Source of the DNA: Thiobacillus sp. 63-78
Lineage (GTDB): Bacteria; Pseudomonadota; Gammaproteobacteria; Burkholderiales; Thiobacillaceae
Length of the DNA stretch: 64,000 nucleotides
NCBI GenBank assembly: GCA_001899765.1
Contig: MKWM01000019.1
Span: 1-64,000, forward strand
Direction: 5' to 3'
Below are positions 1 to 8,121 of the stretch, in pieces. The translations under genes were made by a program, and so were the position numbers. Numbering within the stretch: position 1 is the first letter of the stretch; every line of letters begins with the position of its first letter. The notes below the pieces were generated by a model. That model ran no database searches. It had not been told where the DNA came from and was given only the letters and a program-made list of their open reading frames with translations.

Positions 1-109
<109 letters not shown>

Positions 110-242
110 TCAAATTTGCACAAGAACGATGCGGCCCATCAACACCCACACACCGACTACCGCTTATCAAACACAGGCGCCCCGCCATGAACCGCCACGC
201 CAAAATCCCATGCGTCGCGTCACACCAGGGCAACCCAAAACC

Positions 243-317
<75 letters not shown>

Positions 318-351
318 TTCGGACTTACTACCAAATAAGCCCATACAAAAC

Positions 352-425
352 TGGAGCGGGTGAAGGGAATCGAACCCTCGTCTTAAGCTTGGAAGGCTTC
401 AGCTCTACCATTGAGCTACACCCGC
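352..425 (-). tRNA. tRNA-Gly(TCC)
   Basis: A 74-nt cloverleaf with encoded CCA. The acceptor stem is GCGGGTG/CACCCGC, and the anticodon loop CTTCCAA gives anticodon TCC. It lies between tRNA-Tyr and tRNA-Thr, as in the tufB operon of many proteobacteria. Confidence 0.96.
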
Positions 426-502
426 AAGGGGTGGGCCGTGGTCGTCAAGGCACCCCAAACAACCACGCGCTTCCCGCTTCGCCCTGCTCGAACCGCAAAA
501 AC

Positions 503-587
503 TGGTGGTGGGGGAAGGATTCGAACCTTCGAAGGCAGAGCCGTCAGATTTACAGTCTGATCCCTTTGACCGCTCGGGAACCCCACC
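503..587 (-). tRNA. tRNA-Tyr(GTA)
   Basis: An 85-nt class II tRNA with a long variable arm. The acceptor stem is GGTGGGG/CCCCACC, the anticodon loop CTGTAAA gives GTA, and CCA is encoded. It is the first gene of the tRNA-tuf operon and starts about 15 bp downstream of a TATAAT box. Confidence 0.96.
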
Positions 588-602
588 CAAACGAAACGCG
601 AG

Positions 603-632
603 ATTATAGGGGGTTTAGGAAGAGGCTGTCAA
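603..632 (-). promoter_or_regulatory. Near-consensus sigma-70 promoter of the tRNA-tuf operon
   Basis: On the minus strand TTGACA (627-632) and TATAAT (603-608) both match consensus and are separated by 18 bp. The predicted start falls just before tRNA-Tyr at 587. The remnant res reading frame ends at 636, only 4 bp upstream of the -35 box, so the island boundary abuts but spares the promoter. Confidence 0.85.
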
Positions 633-635
633 ACA

Positions 636-1028
636 TCATGCGCTGCGCCTGGTCTTGGTGTAGCAGTAGGTCTTGCCGGTGCCGGTTTCCATCTCGACGT
701 CGAGATTGACCTTGGCCACCCTGGTCTTGACCAGCGCATCCGACAGCGACAGGTTCTACCCCCGCTGGACGGCGTGGATGTTGTCGAGCAGCGCTGTTTC
801 CGGCAGCGTGAAGTCGGCGTTGCGAAAGGCCGCTTCGTTGTCCGCCGCCGCCTCTGACCCTGCTTCCAGCGCCAGAGACGCCTGTGGGCTGGCTGGGGTC
901 GCCCCCTGGGTGCCAGGATCGAGCCGATAGCGAATGCCGCTGTGATGCGGAACCTGACCCTTGAAGCAGTCCACCACCACCTGTACGGCCGCAGTCTGGT
1001 AGGGCTGAGTCTTGAATTTGAGCTTCAT
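636..1028 (-). pseudogene. N-terminal remnant of type III restriction endonuclease (Res), with in-frame stop
   Basis: The reading frame starts [20 protein letters not shown], a typical N-terminus of type III restriction Res subunits (ATP-dependent helicase-nucleases). It runs 90 residues to an in-frame TAG at 756-758, then continues in the same frame through [20 protein letters not shown] and the Walker A motif METGTGKT, and stops after about 130 codons. The TAG sits where homologues carry a Gln-rich turn (VQRQQN-like), consistent with a CAG-to-TAG change. The rest of the helicase and the nuclease domain are missing. The gene is non-functional both by nonsense mutation and by truncation, and the break lies beside the tRNA-operon promoter. 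Family assignment is from recall of the conserved N-terminus. Confidence 0.82.
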
Positions 1029-1162
1029 GGCGCTTTCTTCGGGAACCTCTCTGCAAATCTCTCGTTCACAGAGATATAACGAATTGATTTATATGCATTA
1101 TATTTATCGACCTCTTTGCAGGCCCCGATTCTTTCTCCGCATCTTTGAAGAGTCGGCCGACT

Positions 1163-1220
1163 CCACTAAACATTTTGTGGAGCCTGTTTACGACAATATA
1201 CTCCACAAAATGTTTAGTGG
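1163..1220. repeat. Perfect 20-bp inverted repeat, operator-like, between fic and the res remnant
   Basis: CCACTAAACATTTTGTGGAG (1163-1182) is repeated as its exact reverse complement at 1201-1220, with 18 bp between. Each arm is itself an imperfect palindrome of the form CCAC-N-AAA-NN-TTT-N-GTGG, which suggests two copies of a dimer-binding operator rather than a terminator. There is no T-run on either side. A 12-bp palindrome AGTCGGCCGACT directly adjoins at 1151-1162. The site lies after the fic stop and about 135 bp upstream of the res start, where a res promoter would be expected. Confidence 0.7.
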
Positions 1221-1243
1221 CGCACCCGGACTCCGCAAACCTC

Positions 1244-2359
1244 TCAGAGAACATTGCGACCTTCCGCCAGATTGATCAGCCGGGGAAAGCACAGTGTGGC
1301 CGGGCGCCGACCGCTACCAGGCTGCAGCTCTTGCAGAATCCCCGCGTCCTTCATCTGCCGCAACAAGCCGGACGTCGTCTTCTCATGGATGCCAAATTCC
1401 CGGAACAGCTGCTGGGCGAGATCAGACGAGCGGAGGATGGGCTTGTTGAAGATCGCATCCAGCACGTGCACGGTGTATTGCGAATGCGTCGCCGCTTGGA
1501 TGGCCAGCTTCATCTCCTCGTACAGTTCCTGAATGGCCGTCACCCGCGTGCTGTTCTGGGCGGCCTGCGTCACGATGGCCTGCAGGAAGAAAGCAATCCA
1601 GCCGTTCCAGTCTCTTTCGACGGAAATCGCCTTGAGGCGCTGGTAATACTCCTCCCGCTGGTTCTCCAGGTACTCCGACAGGTAGAACATGGGCTGGGAC
1701 AAGGCCCGTTTCTGGTACAGGAACAGCGGAATCAGAATGCGGCCAATCCGGCCGTTGCCGTCCTTGAACGGATGCAGCAGCTCGAACTGGGCATGCACCA
1801 CCGCCGTCTGGAGCAGAAAGTCCACGTCATCGCTGTCCAGATAGCGCTCCCAGGCCTGAAGGTAATCCGGCAACTGAAGCGGGTTAGGCGGCACGAAGGT
1901 CGCCTGCTCGATCGTGCACCCATGCTTGCCAATCCAGTTCTGGTCTTTGCGGAACTCCCCCGGCGTCTTGTCTTGGCCGCGCACGCTGTTCATCAAAATG
2001 CGATGCAGCTCCCGCACAAACCCCAGGCGGATCGGATAGTCCATCAGATACGCCCGCGCGGAAAACAGGGCCTGGCGGTAGTTGGAGATTTCCTGAATGT
2101 CCTGAAATTTATCTCCCTCTTTCAACAACCCTGCTTCCTGCTCCAGCACCTCGTCGACCGTGGCCTGCGTACCCTCGATCTTGGAAGACAACACTGCTTC
2201 CTGTGTGGTCAGCGGTGACAGCATCACGGCCGGGTTGGGGATGCCTTGCAGCAATCCGTCGTATCGCGCCAGGGCCGCGTTGGCCTGCCCCACCAGCGGC
2301 AGCAGGCGGCGAAAATCCAGCTCGGCCAGCGGCAGCGCATCGGGAACATAGGGATTCAT
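1244..2359 (-). CDS. Fic family protein (class II AMPylator-type) with C-terminal winged helix
   Basis: The 371-residue protein carries the canonical Fic motif HPFKDGNGRIGR at 196-207 (catalytic His196), so it probably transfers AMP or another nucleotide moiety onto a protein target. Residues 58-63 (SSKIEG) fit the [S/T]xxxE[G/N] inhibitory helix, and their N-terminal position makes this a class II, self-inhibited Fic protein. The last 100 or so residues look like a winged helix-turn-helix, so it may also bind DNA, possibly the inverted repeat just downstream. It starts 10 bp after the mod-like fragment stop and precedes the res fragment, so it occupies the middle of a mod-fic-res arrangement. 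The frame is intact although both flanking genes are broken. Confidence 0.85.
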   Translation of the reverse strand: MNPYVPDALPLAELDFRRLLPLVGQANAALARYDGLLQGIPNPAVMLSPLTTQEAVLSSKIEGTQATVDEVLEQEAGLLKEGDKFQDIQEISNYRQALFSARAYLMDYPIRLGFVRELHRILMNSVRGQDKTPGEFRKDQNWIGKHGCTIEQATFVPPNPLQLPDYLQAWERYLDSDDVDFLLQTAVVHAQFELLHPFKDGNGRIGRILIPLFLYQKRALSQPMFYLSEYLENQREEYYQRLKAISVERDWNGWIAFFLQAIVTQAAQNSTRVTAIQELYEEMKLAIQAATHSQYTVHVLDAIFNKPILRSSDLAQQLFREFGIHEKTTSGLLRQMKDAGILQELQPGSGRRPATLCFPRLINLAEGRNVL

Positions 2360-2369
2360 GCGCGCTCCC

Positions 2370-2489
2370 TCAAATGCTCTTCACTTCGGTGGATGACGAC
2401 AACAGCTTGAAGCTCTGCTCCACGTTGATCTTGACGGCGCTGTCCTTGAAGCCGGCGGCACGGAACACCACGCGCAAGGGCTTGCGCTT
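2370..2489 (-). pseudogene. C-terminal remnant of a type III DNA methyltransferase (Mod)
   Basis: Thirty-nine codons read KRKPLRVVFRAAGFKDSAVK followed by INVEQSFKLLSSSTEVKSI and a stop. This resembles the C-terminal tail of type III Mod adenine methyltransferases (pattern KVFRDSxFxxDxxKxNxxxIL). Nothing of the catalytic domain is present. The frame changes immediately upstream, at about 2490, into an unrelated coding frame. The tail ends 10 bp before fic, as expected for a former mod-fic operon. The assignment rests on a short stretch and on the adjacent res remnant. Confidence 0.55.
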
Positions 2490-2494
2490 GGCGA

Positions 2495-2599
2495 GTAGAG
2501 TTGCTGCTTGCCCTGGTACTCGCCCAGTGTGCGCAACGTGGCAGCCTGGGTGCCATCGAAGCGAAGCGCGGCAAGGTACTCGGGTATGAGCGAGTGCAT
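2495..2599 (-). pseudogene. Possible N-terminal remnant of a second Fic-like gene, joined to the mod tail
   Basis: From an ATG at 2599 the frame reads MHSLIPEYLAALRFDGTQAA and then TLRTLGEYQGKQQLY before running out of recognisable sequence at about 2495. The string LGEYQGKQQLY resembles the start of a Fic subfamily (pattern xxGEYKGKQELYxxQxPexL). It would be truncated after 35 residues by the event that fused it to the mod tail in another frame. The similarity is recalled and short, so an unrelated ORF cannot be excluded. Confidence 0.4.
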
Positions 2600-2950
2600 G
2601 GAAATGTAAGCCCAGGCTGGGTAAATAGGGCAATCATATTCACCAAATGGGGCATTGTCTCAAAAAATACCTCATTACCAGTGTTTGACTACCCCATTCC
2701 CAACGCCCATCCTTCGGCAAAGGCAAATGGCAAGGGAACGGCACTCAAGGGACAACGGCCCTACCCAGAAAAGGAAACCAGCAGGAACAGGCCCCCGCCG
2801 TCTGAAAGTTTCCAATGTCGATCAGCGGTTTGGCCGTCCCGACCTTGGCGTCGGTGAGTAGATTCTCGGGCATCGTTGGACTCCACTGCGGGGGAAAGTA
2901 CGCCCACGGTTGAACACGAGTACCCTCAACGCCGCCCCCGAATTTTTCAG

Positions 2951-3057
2951 ATCTCGATGAACAATAGGAACGCTCAGTAGACCGTATTGTTTACGCAACC
3001 CATTGATTTCAAATGGGCCAACCTGTCCACCAAGCGCTACTGAGCGCCACCGAGATC
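2951..3057. repeat. Nested, nearly concentric inverted repeats in the gap after ychF
   Basis: Three inverted pairs share almost one centre: GATCTCG/CGAGATC (2951-2957 and 3051-3057), CGCTCAGTAG/CTACTGAGCG (2971-2980 and 3037-3046) and CCCATT/AATGGG (2999-3004 and 3012-3017). Together they could form an imperfect stem-loop of about 100 nt. The remaining 2600-2950 gap holds no convincing gene. This may be a small mobile-element relic or an island boundary; there is no T-run to make it a clear terminator. Confidence 0.4.
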
Positions 3058-3080
3058 CAGCAAAATTCGTCAGCCGTTGA

Positions 3081-4172
3081 TCACACGTTGAACAGGAAAT
3101 TCATGACATCGCCATCCCTGACGACGTATTCCTTGCCTTCTGCGCGCATCTTGCCGGCTTCCCTGGCGCCTTGTTCACCCTTGCAGGCGATGAAATCGTC
3201 AAATGCAATGGTCTGCGCCCGGATGAACCCTCGCTCGAAATCAGTATGTATCGCCCCCGCCGCCTGCGGGGCGGTATCGCCCCGGTGGATGGTCCACGCC
3301 CGGACTTCCTTGACCCCGGCCGTGAAATAGGTCTGCAGTCCGAGCAAATCGTAGGCCGCACGAATCAGACGGTTGAGTCCCGGTTCGTCCCACCCGAGTT
3401 CTTTCAGGTATTCCATGCGATCTTCAGGTGACAGTTCCTGCAATTCGGCTTCCAGCGCCGCGCACACCGGAACGACTGGCGCCCCTTCCTTGTCGGCAAA
3501 GGCCTTCAATGCATCCAGCATCGGGTTGTCGTGAAACCCGTCTTCGCTCACGTTGGCCACATACAGGGTGGGCTTGAGCGTCATCAGGCACAGCGGTTTG
3601 ATCGTTGCCAATCCTTCCGCATCCAGGCCCGCGACGCGCGCAGGGCGGCCTTCGTCCAGCGTGGCTACAACGGGTTTGAGCGCAGCCACCATTTTCTGTG
3701 CGTCCTTGTCGCCGGCGCGCGCGGGCTTTTCATAACGCGCCAGGGCTTTTTCCGCACTCGCCAGATCAGCCAGCGCCAGTTCGGTGGCGATGGTCTCCAC
3801 GTCAGACAGAGGATCGACCCGGCCCGCGACGTGGATCACATTCTCGTTGTGGAAACAGCGCACGACGTGGCAGATCGCATCGGTTTCGCGGATGGTGGCG
3901 AGAAACTGGTTGCCCAGTCCCTCCCCTTTCGAGGCCCCGGCGACCAGTCCCGCGATATCGACAAACTCGACGATGGCCGGCACCACCTTCTGCGGCTGGA
4001 TGATTTCCGCCAGCAGCGTCAATCGCGGGTCGGGTACCTCGACCACTCCGGTGTTCGGTTCGATCGTGCAGAAAGGGTAGTTCTCCGCCGCGATTCCCGC
4101 TTGGGTCAAGGCATTGAAGAGAGTGGATTTTCCGACGTTGGGCAGGCCAACGATGCCGCATTTGAGACTCAT
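3081..4172 (-). CDS. ychF: Ribosome-associated ATPase/GTPase YchF (OLA1 family)
   Basis: The protein has 363 residues, the family's usual length. It starts [20 protein letters not shown] with the P-loop GLPNVGKS, followed by the G3-like [14 protein letters not shown]. The G4 site reads NVSE instead of NKxD, which in this family shifts specificity to ATP. The C-terminal TGS domain includes [13 protein letters not shown]. The start at 4172 is preferred over an upstream ATG because it matches family N-termini and overlaps the pth stop by 4 bp (ATGA), indicating translational coupling. The pth-ychF pair is conserved in proteobacteria. Confidence 0.96.
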   Translation of the reverse strand: MSLKCGIVGLPNVGKSTLFNALTQAGIAAENYPFCTIEPNTGVVEVPDPRLTLLAEIIQPQKVVPAIVEFVDIAGLVAGASKGEGLGNQFLATIRETDAICHVVRCFHNENVIHVAGRVDPLSDVETIATELALADLASAEKALARYEKPARAGDKDAQKMVAALKPVVATLDEGRPARVAGLDAEGLATIKPLCLMTLKPTLYVANVSEDGFHDNPMLDALKAFADKEGAPVVPVCAALEAELQELSPEDRMEYLKELGWDEPGLNRLIRAAYDLLGLQTYFTAGVKEVRAWTIHRGDTAPQAAGAIHTDFERGFIRAQTIAFDDFIACKGEQGAREAGKMRAEGKEYVVRDGDVMNFLFNV

Positions 4173-4795
4173 GGGGATTCCAGTTTGGGTTTGACGGTGG
4201 CGGGTTTTGCGCGCGGGTTGGTATTGGCACGCTGGATCGCCGCATTCCATTCACCTTTCTCGATCAAGGGCACGAGATCGAGCGCACGCTCGATGGCTGT
4301 GTCGATGGCAGCCTGTTCCTCGCGCCGCGGCGGCTTCAGAACGTAATTCACGACCTCATTGCGATCGCCCGGATGGCCGATGCCGATGCGCAATCGCCAG
4401 TAGTCCTGCGTCCCGAGATGCGCGGCGATGTCCTTGAGGCCGTTGTGCCCCCCCATGCCGCCGCCGAATTTGAGGCGCAACTGGCCAGGCGGAATATCCA
4501 GTTCGTCGTGCACGATCAGGATTTCGGCCGGCGCAATGCGATGAAAACGTGCGAGCGCGCCGACGGCCTGGCCGGAACGGTTCATGAAGGTCTGCGGCAA
4601 CAGCATCCAGATGTTTCCGCGGCTGCGTCCTGCGATGCCATGAAAGCGTGACTCCTGCGCCAGGGAAAGCCCCCAGCCCTGCGCCAGGCGCGCGCAAAAC
4701 CAAAACCCGGCGTTATGCCGGGTTTCTTCGTAGTCGCGTCCCGGGTTACCGAGCCCGACGATCAGGCGGGGGGGATTCAGGTCTGGCGCTGCCAT
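4169..4795 (-). CDS. pth: Peptidyl-tRNA hydrolase
   Basis: This 208-residue cytosolic enzyme recycles peptidyl-tRNAs released by stalled ribosomes. Visible family signatures are [20 protein letters not shown] (with Asn and the catalytic His), MNRSGQAV, and HDELD carrying the catalytic Asp, followed by [11 protein letters not shown]. The C-terminal tail is Pro/Lys-rich. It is cotranscribed with rplY upstream and ychF downstream. Confidence 0.97.
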   Translation of the reverse strand: MAAPDLNPPRLIVGLGNPGRDYEETRHNAGFWFCARLAQGWGLSLAQESRFHGIAGRSRGNIWMLLPQTFMNRSGQAVGALARFHRIAPAEILIVHDELDIPPGQLRLKFGGGMGGHNGLKDIAAHLGTQDYWRLRIGIGHPGDRNEVVNYVLKPPRREEQAAIDTAIERALDLVPLIEKGEWNAAIQRANTNPRAKPATVKPKLESP

Positions 4796-4851
4796 GCCAC
4801 ACTCGGCGCGAGCGCCCCGGGCGAGCGCGCCGGGGGCACTGCGTAGCCGGA

Positions 4852-5463
4852 TCAGGCCTCCGGCGCGGCAGCCGGCACTTCTTCAGCCGCACCGCCCTTG
4901 GGTGCATTGATCGAAGCCACGGCAGGGTTTTCCTGCTTGACGTGTGCGACCAGTTCGACGCCCTGGGGCAGCTTCAGATCGTTCGCATGAATCGAGTGGC
5001 CGACTTCGAGCTGGCCCATGTCGATCTCGATGAATCCGGGCAGGCTGCCGGGCAGGCACTCCACGTCGAGTTCGGTCATGATGTGATGCGGCTTGCCGCC
5101 GCCGGTCTTGACCCCCGGCGCCACGTCGGCATTGAGGAAGTGCAGCGGCACCTTGACGTGGATCTTCTGATTCTTGTCGACGCGCTGGAAGTCGACGTGC
5201 AGGACCTGCTGCTTGTAGGGATGCCATTGCGTGTCACGCAGCAGCACGGATTCCCTGGCGCCGTCGATTTTCAGCGCCAGCACGGAAGAATGGAAGGCTT
5301 CCTTGCGCAGCGCATGGTACAGCGCATTGTGGTCCAGTTCGATCTGCACCGGGGCGGTCGGGCCGCCGTAGACGATACCCGGGACTTTGCCGGCATGACG
5401 CAGACGGCGGCTCGCACCCGTACCTTGCAGTTCACGCCTGGCGGCAATCACTTCGATTTCCAT
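4852..5463 (-). CDS. rplY: 50S ribosomal protein L25/TL5 (Ctc)
   Basis: The 203-residue two-domain form has an N-terminal 5S-rRNA-binding L25 domain (about 1-90) and a C-terminal TL5/CTC beta domain, ending in an acidic Ala-rich tail ([14 protein letters not shown]). It binds 5S rRNA in the large subunit. The order prs-rplY-pth-ychF is standard for betaproteobacteria. The gap to prs is about 90 bp and to pth about 55 bp. Confidence 0.96.
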   Translation of the reverse strand: MEIEVIAARRELQGTGASRRLRHAGKVPGIVYGGPTAPVQIELDHNALYHALRKEAFHSSVLALKIDGARESVLLRDTQWHPYKQQVLHVDFQRVDKNQKIHVKVPLHFLNADVAPGVKTGGGKPHHIMTELDVECLPGSLPGFIEIDMGQLEVGHSIHANDLKLPQGVELVAHVKQENPAVASINAPKGGAAEEVPAAAPEA

Positions 5464-5554
5464 AATATTTCTCCAATTTACCTGCTAAATGATGCATCGC
5501 CGAAACTGGTCAATGCATGGCAAAGCCCCCGCGACCAGGGACATTCAACCAGCT

Positions 5555-6505
5555 CTACTCGATAAAGAGCGAACTGACGGAATCTTCGTTGCTGATGCGG
5601 CGGATGGTTTCCGCCAGCAGTTCAGCCACCGACAACTGCCGGATTTTCTTGCTGGCGCGCGCGTCGTCGCGCAACGGGATGGTGTCGGTCACCACCAGTT
5701 CGTCGATCGCGGAATTCGCCACGCGTTCGGCGGCGCTGCCCGAGAGCACGGCATGCGTGCAATACGCCATCACCTTCCTGGCGCCATGCTCTTTCAGCGC
5801 ATTGGCCGCTTCGCACAGCGTATTGGCCGTATCGACCATGTCATCCATGATGATGCAGGTCCGATCCTTGACGTCGCCGATGATGTGCATCACCTTCGCC
5901 ACGTTCGGCTTGGGACGGCGCTTGTCGATGATCGCCAGGTCGCATTCCAGCCGCTTGGCGATCGCCCGCGCCCGCACCACCCCGCCCACATCGGGCGACA
6001 CCACCATCGGGTTCGGGTGGTTGCGCTTCCAGATATCGCCGAGCAGGATCGGGCTGGAATAGATGTTGTCGACCGGCACATCAAAAAACCCCTGGATCTG
6101 ATCCGAGTGCAGATCCATCGTCAGCAGGCGGTCGATTCCGGCACCCTGCAGCATATTGGCGACCACTTTGGCCGTGATGGCCACCCGTGCCGACCGGGTG
6201 CGCCGGTCCTGGCGCGCGTAGCCATAATATGGAATCGCCGCGGTAATGCGGCTGGCCGAGGCGCGCTTCAGCGCATCGACCATCACCATCACCTCCATCA
6301 GCGTGTCGTTGGTTGGCTGGCAGGTCGACTGCAGCACGAACACGTCCTTGCCGCGCACGTTTTCCAGGAGTTCGACCAGGATCTCGCCATCGGAAAACCG
6401 CGACACCGTCGCACGGCCGAGATGCATGTTCAGATGGCGCACCACGTCACTGGCCAAACGCGGGTTGGCATTTCCGCTGAACACCATCAAATTGTCTATG
6501 GACAC
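5555..6505 (-). CDS. prs: Ribose-phosphate pyrophosphokinase (PRPP synthetase)
   Basis: The 316-residue class I PRPP synthetase makes PRPP from ribose 5-phosphate and ATP for nucleotide, His, Trp and NAD synthesis. Visible features are [20 protein letters not shown] near the N-terminus, the flexible loop [10 protein letters not shown], and the PRPP-binding signature [13 protein letters not shown]. An SD-like CCGGAGAC precedes the ATG. It is separated from the upstream tRNA-Gln by a strong terminator, so it likely has its own promoter within 6506-6545. Confidence 0.97.
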   Translation of the reverse strand: MSIDNLMVFSGNANPRLASDVVRHLNMHLGRATVSRFSDGEILVELLENVRGKDVFVLQSTCQPTNDTLMEVMVMVDALKRASASRITAAIPYYGYARQDRRTRSARVAITAKVVANMLQGAGIDRLLTMDLHSDQIQGFFDVPVDNIYSSPILLGDIWKRNHPNPMVVSPDVGGVVRARAIAKRLECDLAIIDKRRPKPNVAKVMHIIGDVKDRTCIIMDDMVDTANTLCEAANALKEHGARKVMAYCTHAVLSGSAAERVANSAIDELVVTDTIPLRDDARASKKIRQLSVAELLAETIRRISNEDSVSSLFIE

Positions 6506-6544
6506 ACGAGTCTCCGGCGATCTGGCTGGTCCGACACAACAACT

Positions 6545-6570
6545 AAAACAGCCGCCAGTGGCGGCTGTTT
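6545..6570 (-). terminator. Rho-independent terminator after tRNA-Gln
   Basis: On the minus strand AACAGCCGCC and GGCGGCTGTT form a stem around a short loop, followed by TTTTAGTTGTTG. It lies 8 nt past the 3' end of tRNA-Gln and ends the TPR-lolB-ispE-tRNA unit before prs. Confidence 0.85.
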
Positions 6571-6577
6571 GCTTAAC

Positions 6578-6652
6578 TGGCTGGGGAGGCAGGGATCGAA
6601 CCTGCGAATGTCGGAATCAAAATCCGATGCCTTACCACTTGGCGACTCCCCA
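6578..6652 (-). tRNA. tRNA-Gln(TTG)
   Basis: A 75-nt cloverleaf with encoded CCA. The acceptor stem is TGGGGAG/CTCCCCA, and the anticodon loop TTTTGAT gives TTG. It sits 21 bp after the ispE stop, a position conserved in betaproteobacteria (ispE-tRNA-Gln-prs). Confidence 0.96.
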
Positions 6653-6673
6653 ATATCGACACTATCGGGTATT

Positions 6674-7561
6674 TCAGTCGCAGTACCCGGCCAGCGGATG
6701 CCGGTCGAGTCCCTGCGCCACAAACCCCCGCATCGTTTCGGGTAACTGACGCCATACCTCGCGCGCCGCCTCTTCCGTCCCGAACGATGCGAACACACAG
6801 GCTCCCGAACCGGTCATCCTCGCCTCGCCAAATTGCGCAAGCCATTCGAGATGACGCGCGACTTCGGGGTAGCGGCCGACGACCACGGGCTGCAGATCGT
6901 TATGCCCCACGAGGGGACTCCGACTGTCTACGGGCTGAAGCCCGTGCCAGATCGTATGACCCATGCCTGCGGAAAAGGGCGCCATTGTGAGGGGTGGCGT
7001 GTCGCGTGTCAATTCCGGCGCAGCAAAAACTGCCGCGGTCGGCACCTGCACCGGCGGCATCAGTACGACATACCAGGCCGGCGGCACGCTCAGCGGATGC
7101 AGGATTTCGCCGACGCCTTCGGCAAATGCCGTCTGGCCGAACACGAATACCGGCACGTCGGCGCCCAGTTGCAAAGCCAGATCCTGGAGGGCTTTTCGCG
7201 GCAGGCCAACCTGCCACAGGCGATTGAGCGCCAGCAGGACCGTGGCGGCATCCGAACTGCCGCCGCCCAGGCCGCCGCCCAGCGGCAGGTTTTTTTCCAG
7301 CCGGATACTCACGCCCGCTCCGGCCGCGGCATGCGCCTGAAGCAACCGCGCCGCGCGGACCGTCAGATCCGCGTCTTCGGGCACGCCGGGAAAATCGCCT
7401 TCGCGCACGATCCGGCCGTCGTCACGCAATTCGAGATGCACGGTGTCGCCGTGGCTGATCAGCCGGAATACGCTCTGCAGCAGGTGGTAGCCGTCAGGGC
7501 GGCGGCCGATGACGTGCAGGAACAAATTCAGTTTGGCCGGGGCGGGAAAGGCGTGATTCAT
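6674..7561 (-). CDS. ispE: 4-diphosphocytidyl-2-C-methyl-D-erythritol kinase
   Basis: This 295-residue GHMP kinase catalyses the ATP-dependent 2-phosphorylation of CDP-ME in the non-mevalonate isoprenoid pathway. Family marks are PAPAKLNLFLHVIGRRPDGYH at the N-terminus and the Gly/Ser-rich ATP loop PLGGGLGGGSSDAATVLLAL, plus MTGSGACVF near the C-terminus. Its ATG overlaps the lolB stop by 4 bp (ATGA), so translation is coupled. Confidence 0.96.
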   Translation of the reverse strand: MNHAFPAPAKLNLFLHVIGRRPDGYHLLQSVFRLISHGDTVHLELRDDGRIVREGDFPGVPEDADLTVRAARLLQAHAAAGAGVSIRLEKNLPLGGGLGGGSSDAATVLLALNRLWQVGLPRKALQDLALQLGADVPVFVFGQTAFAEGVGEILHPLSVPPAWYVVLMPPVQVPTAAVFAAPELTRDTPPLTMAPFSAGMGHTIWHGLQPVDSRSPLVGHNDLQPVVVGRYPEVARHLEWLAQFGEARMTGSGACVFASFGTEEAAREVWRQLPETMRGFVAQGLDRHPLAGYCD

Positions 7562-8121
7562 TCGCTTTGCCAGTTGTCGGCCACCAGCCGGATTTCCAGT
7601 CCTGCGCGGGTCACGACCAGTTTGCGGGGGCGCGCGGGCGCATCGGTGGAATACTGGAGATAGTCGATCGTCCAGCCGTCCTGCCTGAGCTGCGCCAGGC
7701 GGCCCGCCGCGTCGTGTGTGGCCTCAAACGCGCTGCCGGGCGCCGGGCGCGCCTGCACCCACCAGGCCAGTCCCGCGACCGGCAGCACGTAACCGAGCAC
7801 TTCACGCGTCAGGGTGTCGGCGTCGCGGGCGTGGCGCGTGGGCTGATGGGGCACCTCGAGCGTCACGCCTTCGCCATCGCGTACGATACGCGCCACGCCT
7901 TGCCCCAGCGGCGAGGACATCAGGAGGTCATCCCGGTCTTCACGATGCTGCCAGCGGATCTGGCCGGACAGTTTCTGTTCGTCGTTCTGCACGCCGATGC
8001 GGCCCAGCAAGGTCCAGTTGACGGACCGGGCAGCCGCCTCGACGGCCGGACGAACGGGAGAAACCGTCGCGCAGCCGCCCAATAGCAACGCCAGCAGCGC
8101 GGCTGCGGAGGCGACGCGCAT
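7558..8121 (-). CDS. lolB: Outer-membrane lipoprotein receptor LolB
   Basis: The 187-residue lipoprotein takes lipoproteins from LolA and inserts them in the outer membrane. The start at 8121 gives a signal peptide MRVASAAALLALLLGGCATV with lipobox LGGC. The mature part contains WTLLGRIGVQ, LSGQIRWQH and WTIDYLQYS, typical of LolB. A longer reading from 8193 would put the signal peptide internally. The ATG overlaps the upstream TPR-gene stop by one base (TGATG). The lolB-ispE order is conserved. Confidence 0.92.
   Translation of the reverse strand: MRVASAAALLALLLGGCATVSPVRPAVEAAARSVNWTLLGRIGVQNDEQKLSGQIRWQHREDRDDLLMSSPLGQGVARIVRDGEGVTLEVPHQPTRHARDADTLTREVLGYVLPVAGLAWWVQARPAPGSAFEATHDAAGRLAQLRQDGWTIDYLQYSTDAPARPRKLVVTRAGLEIRLVADNWQSE

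Noticed and set aside
1163-1220. Inverted repeat as a rho-independent terminator of fic
   Set aside because: AT-rich arms with an 18-nt loop and no T-run; each arm is itself a palindrome, which fits operators better.
1066-1254. 62-codon minus-strand ORF across the inverted repeat
   Set aside because: Its length comes from reading through the palindromes; composition is not protein-like and no SD is seen.
1145-2218. 357-codon plus-strand ORF opposite fic
   Set aside because: The opposite strand encodes a complete Fic protein with catalytic motif; this frame has no family signature.
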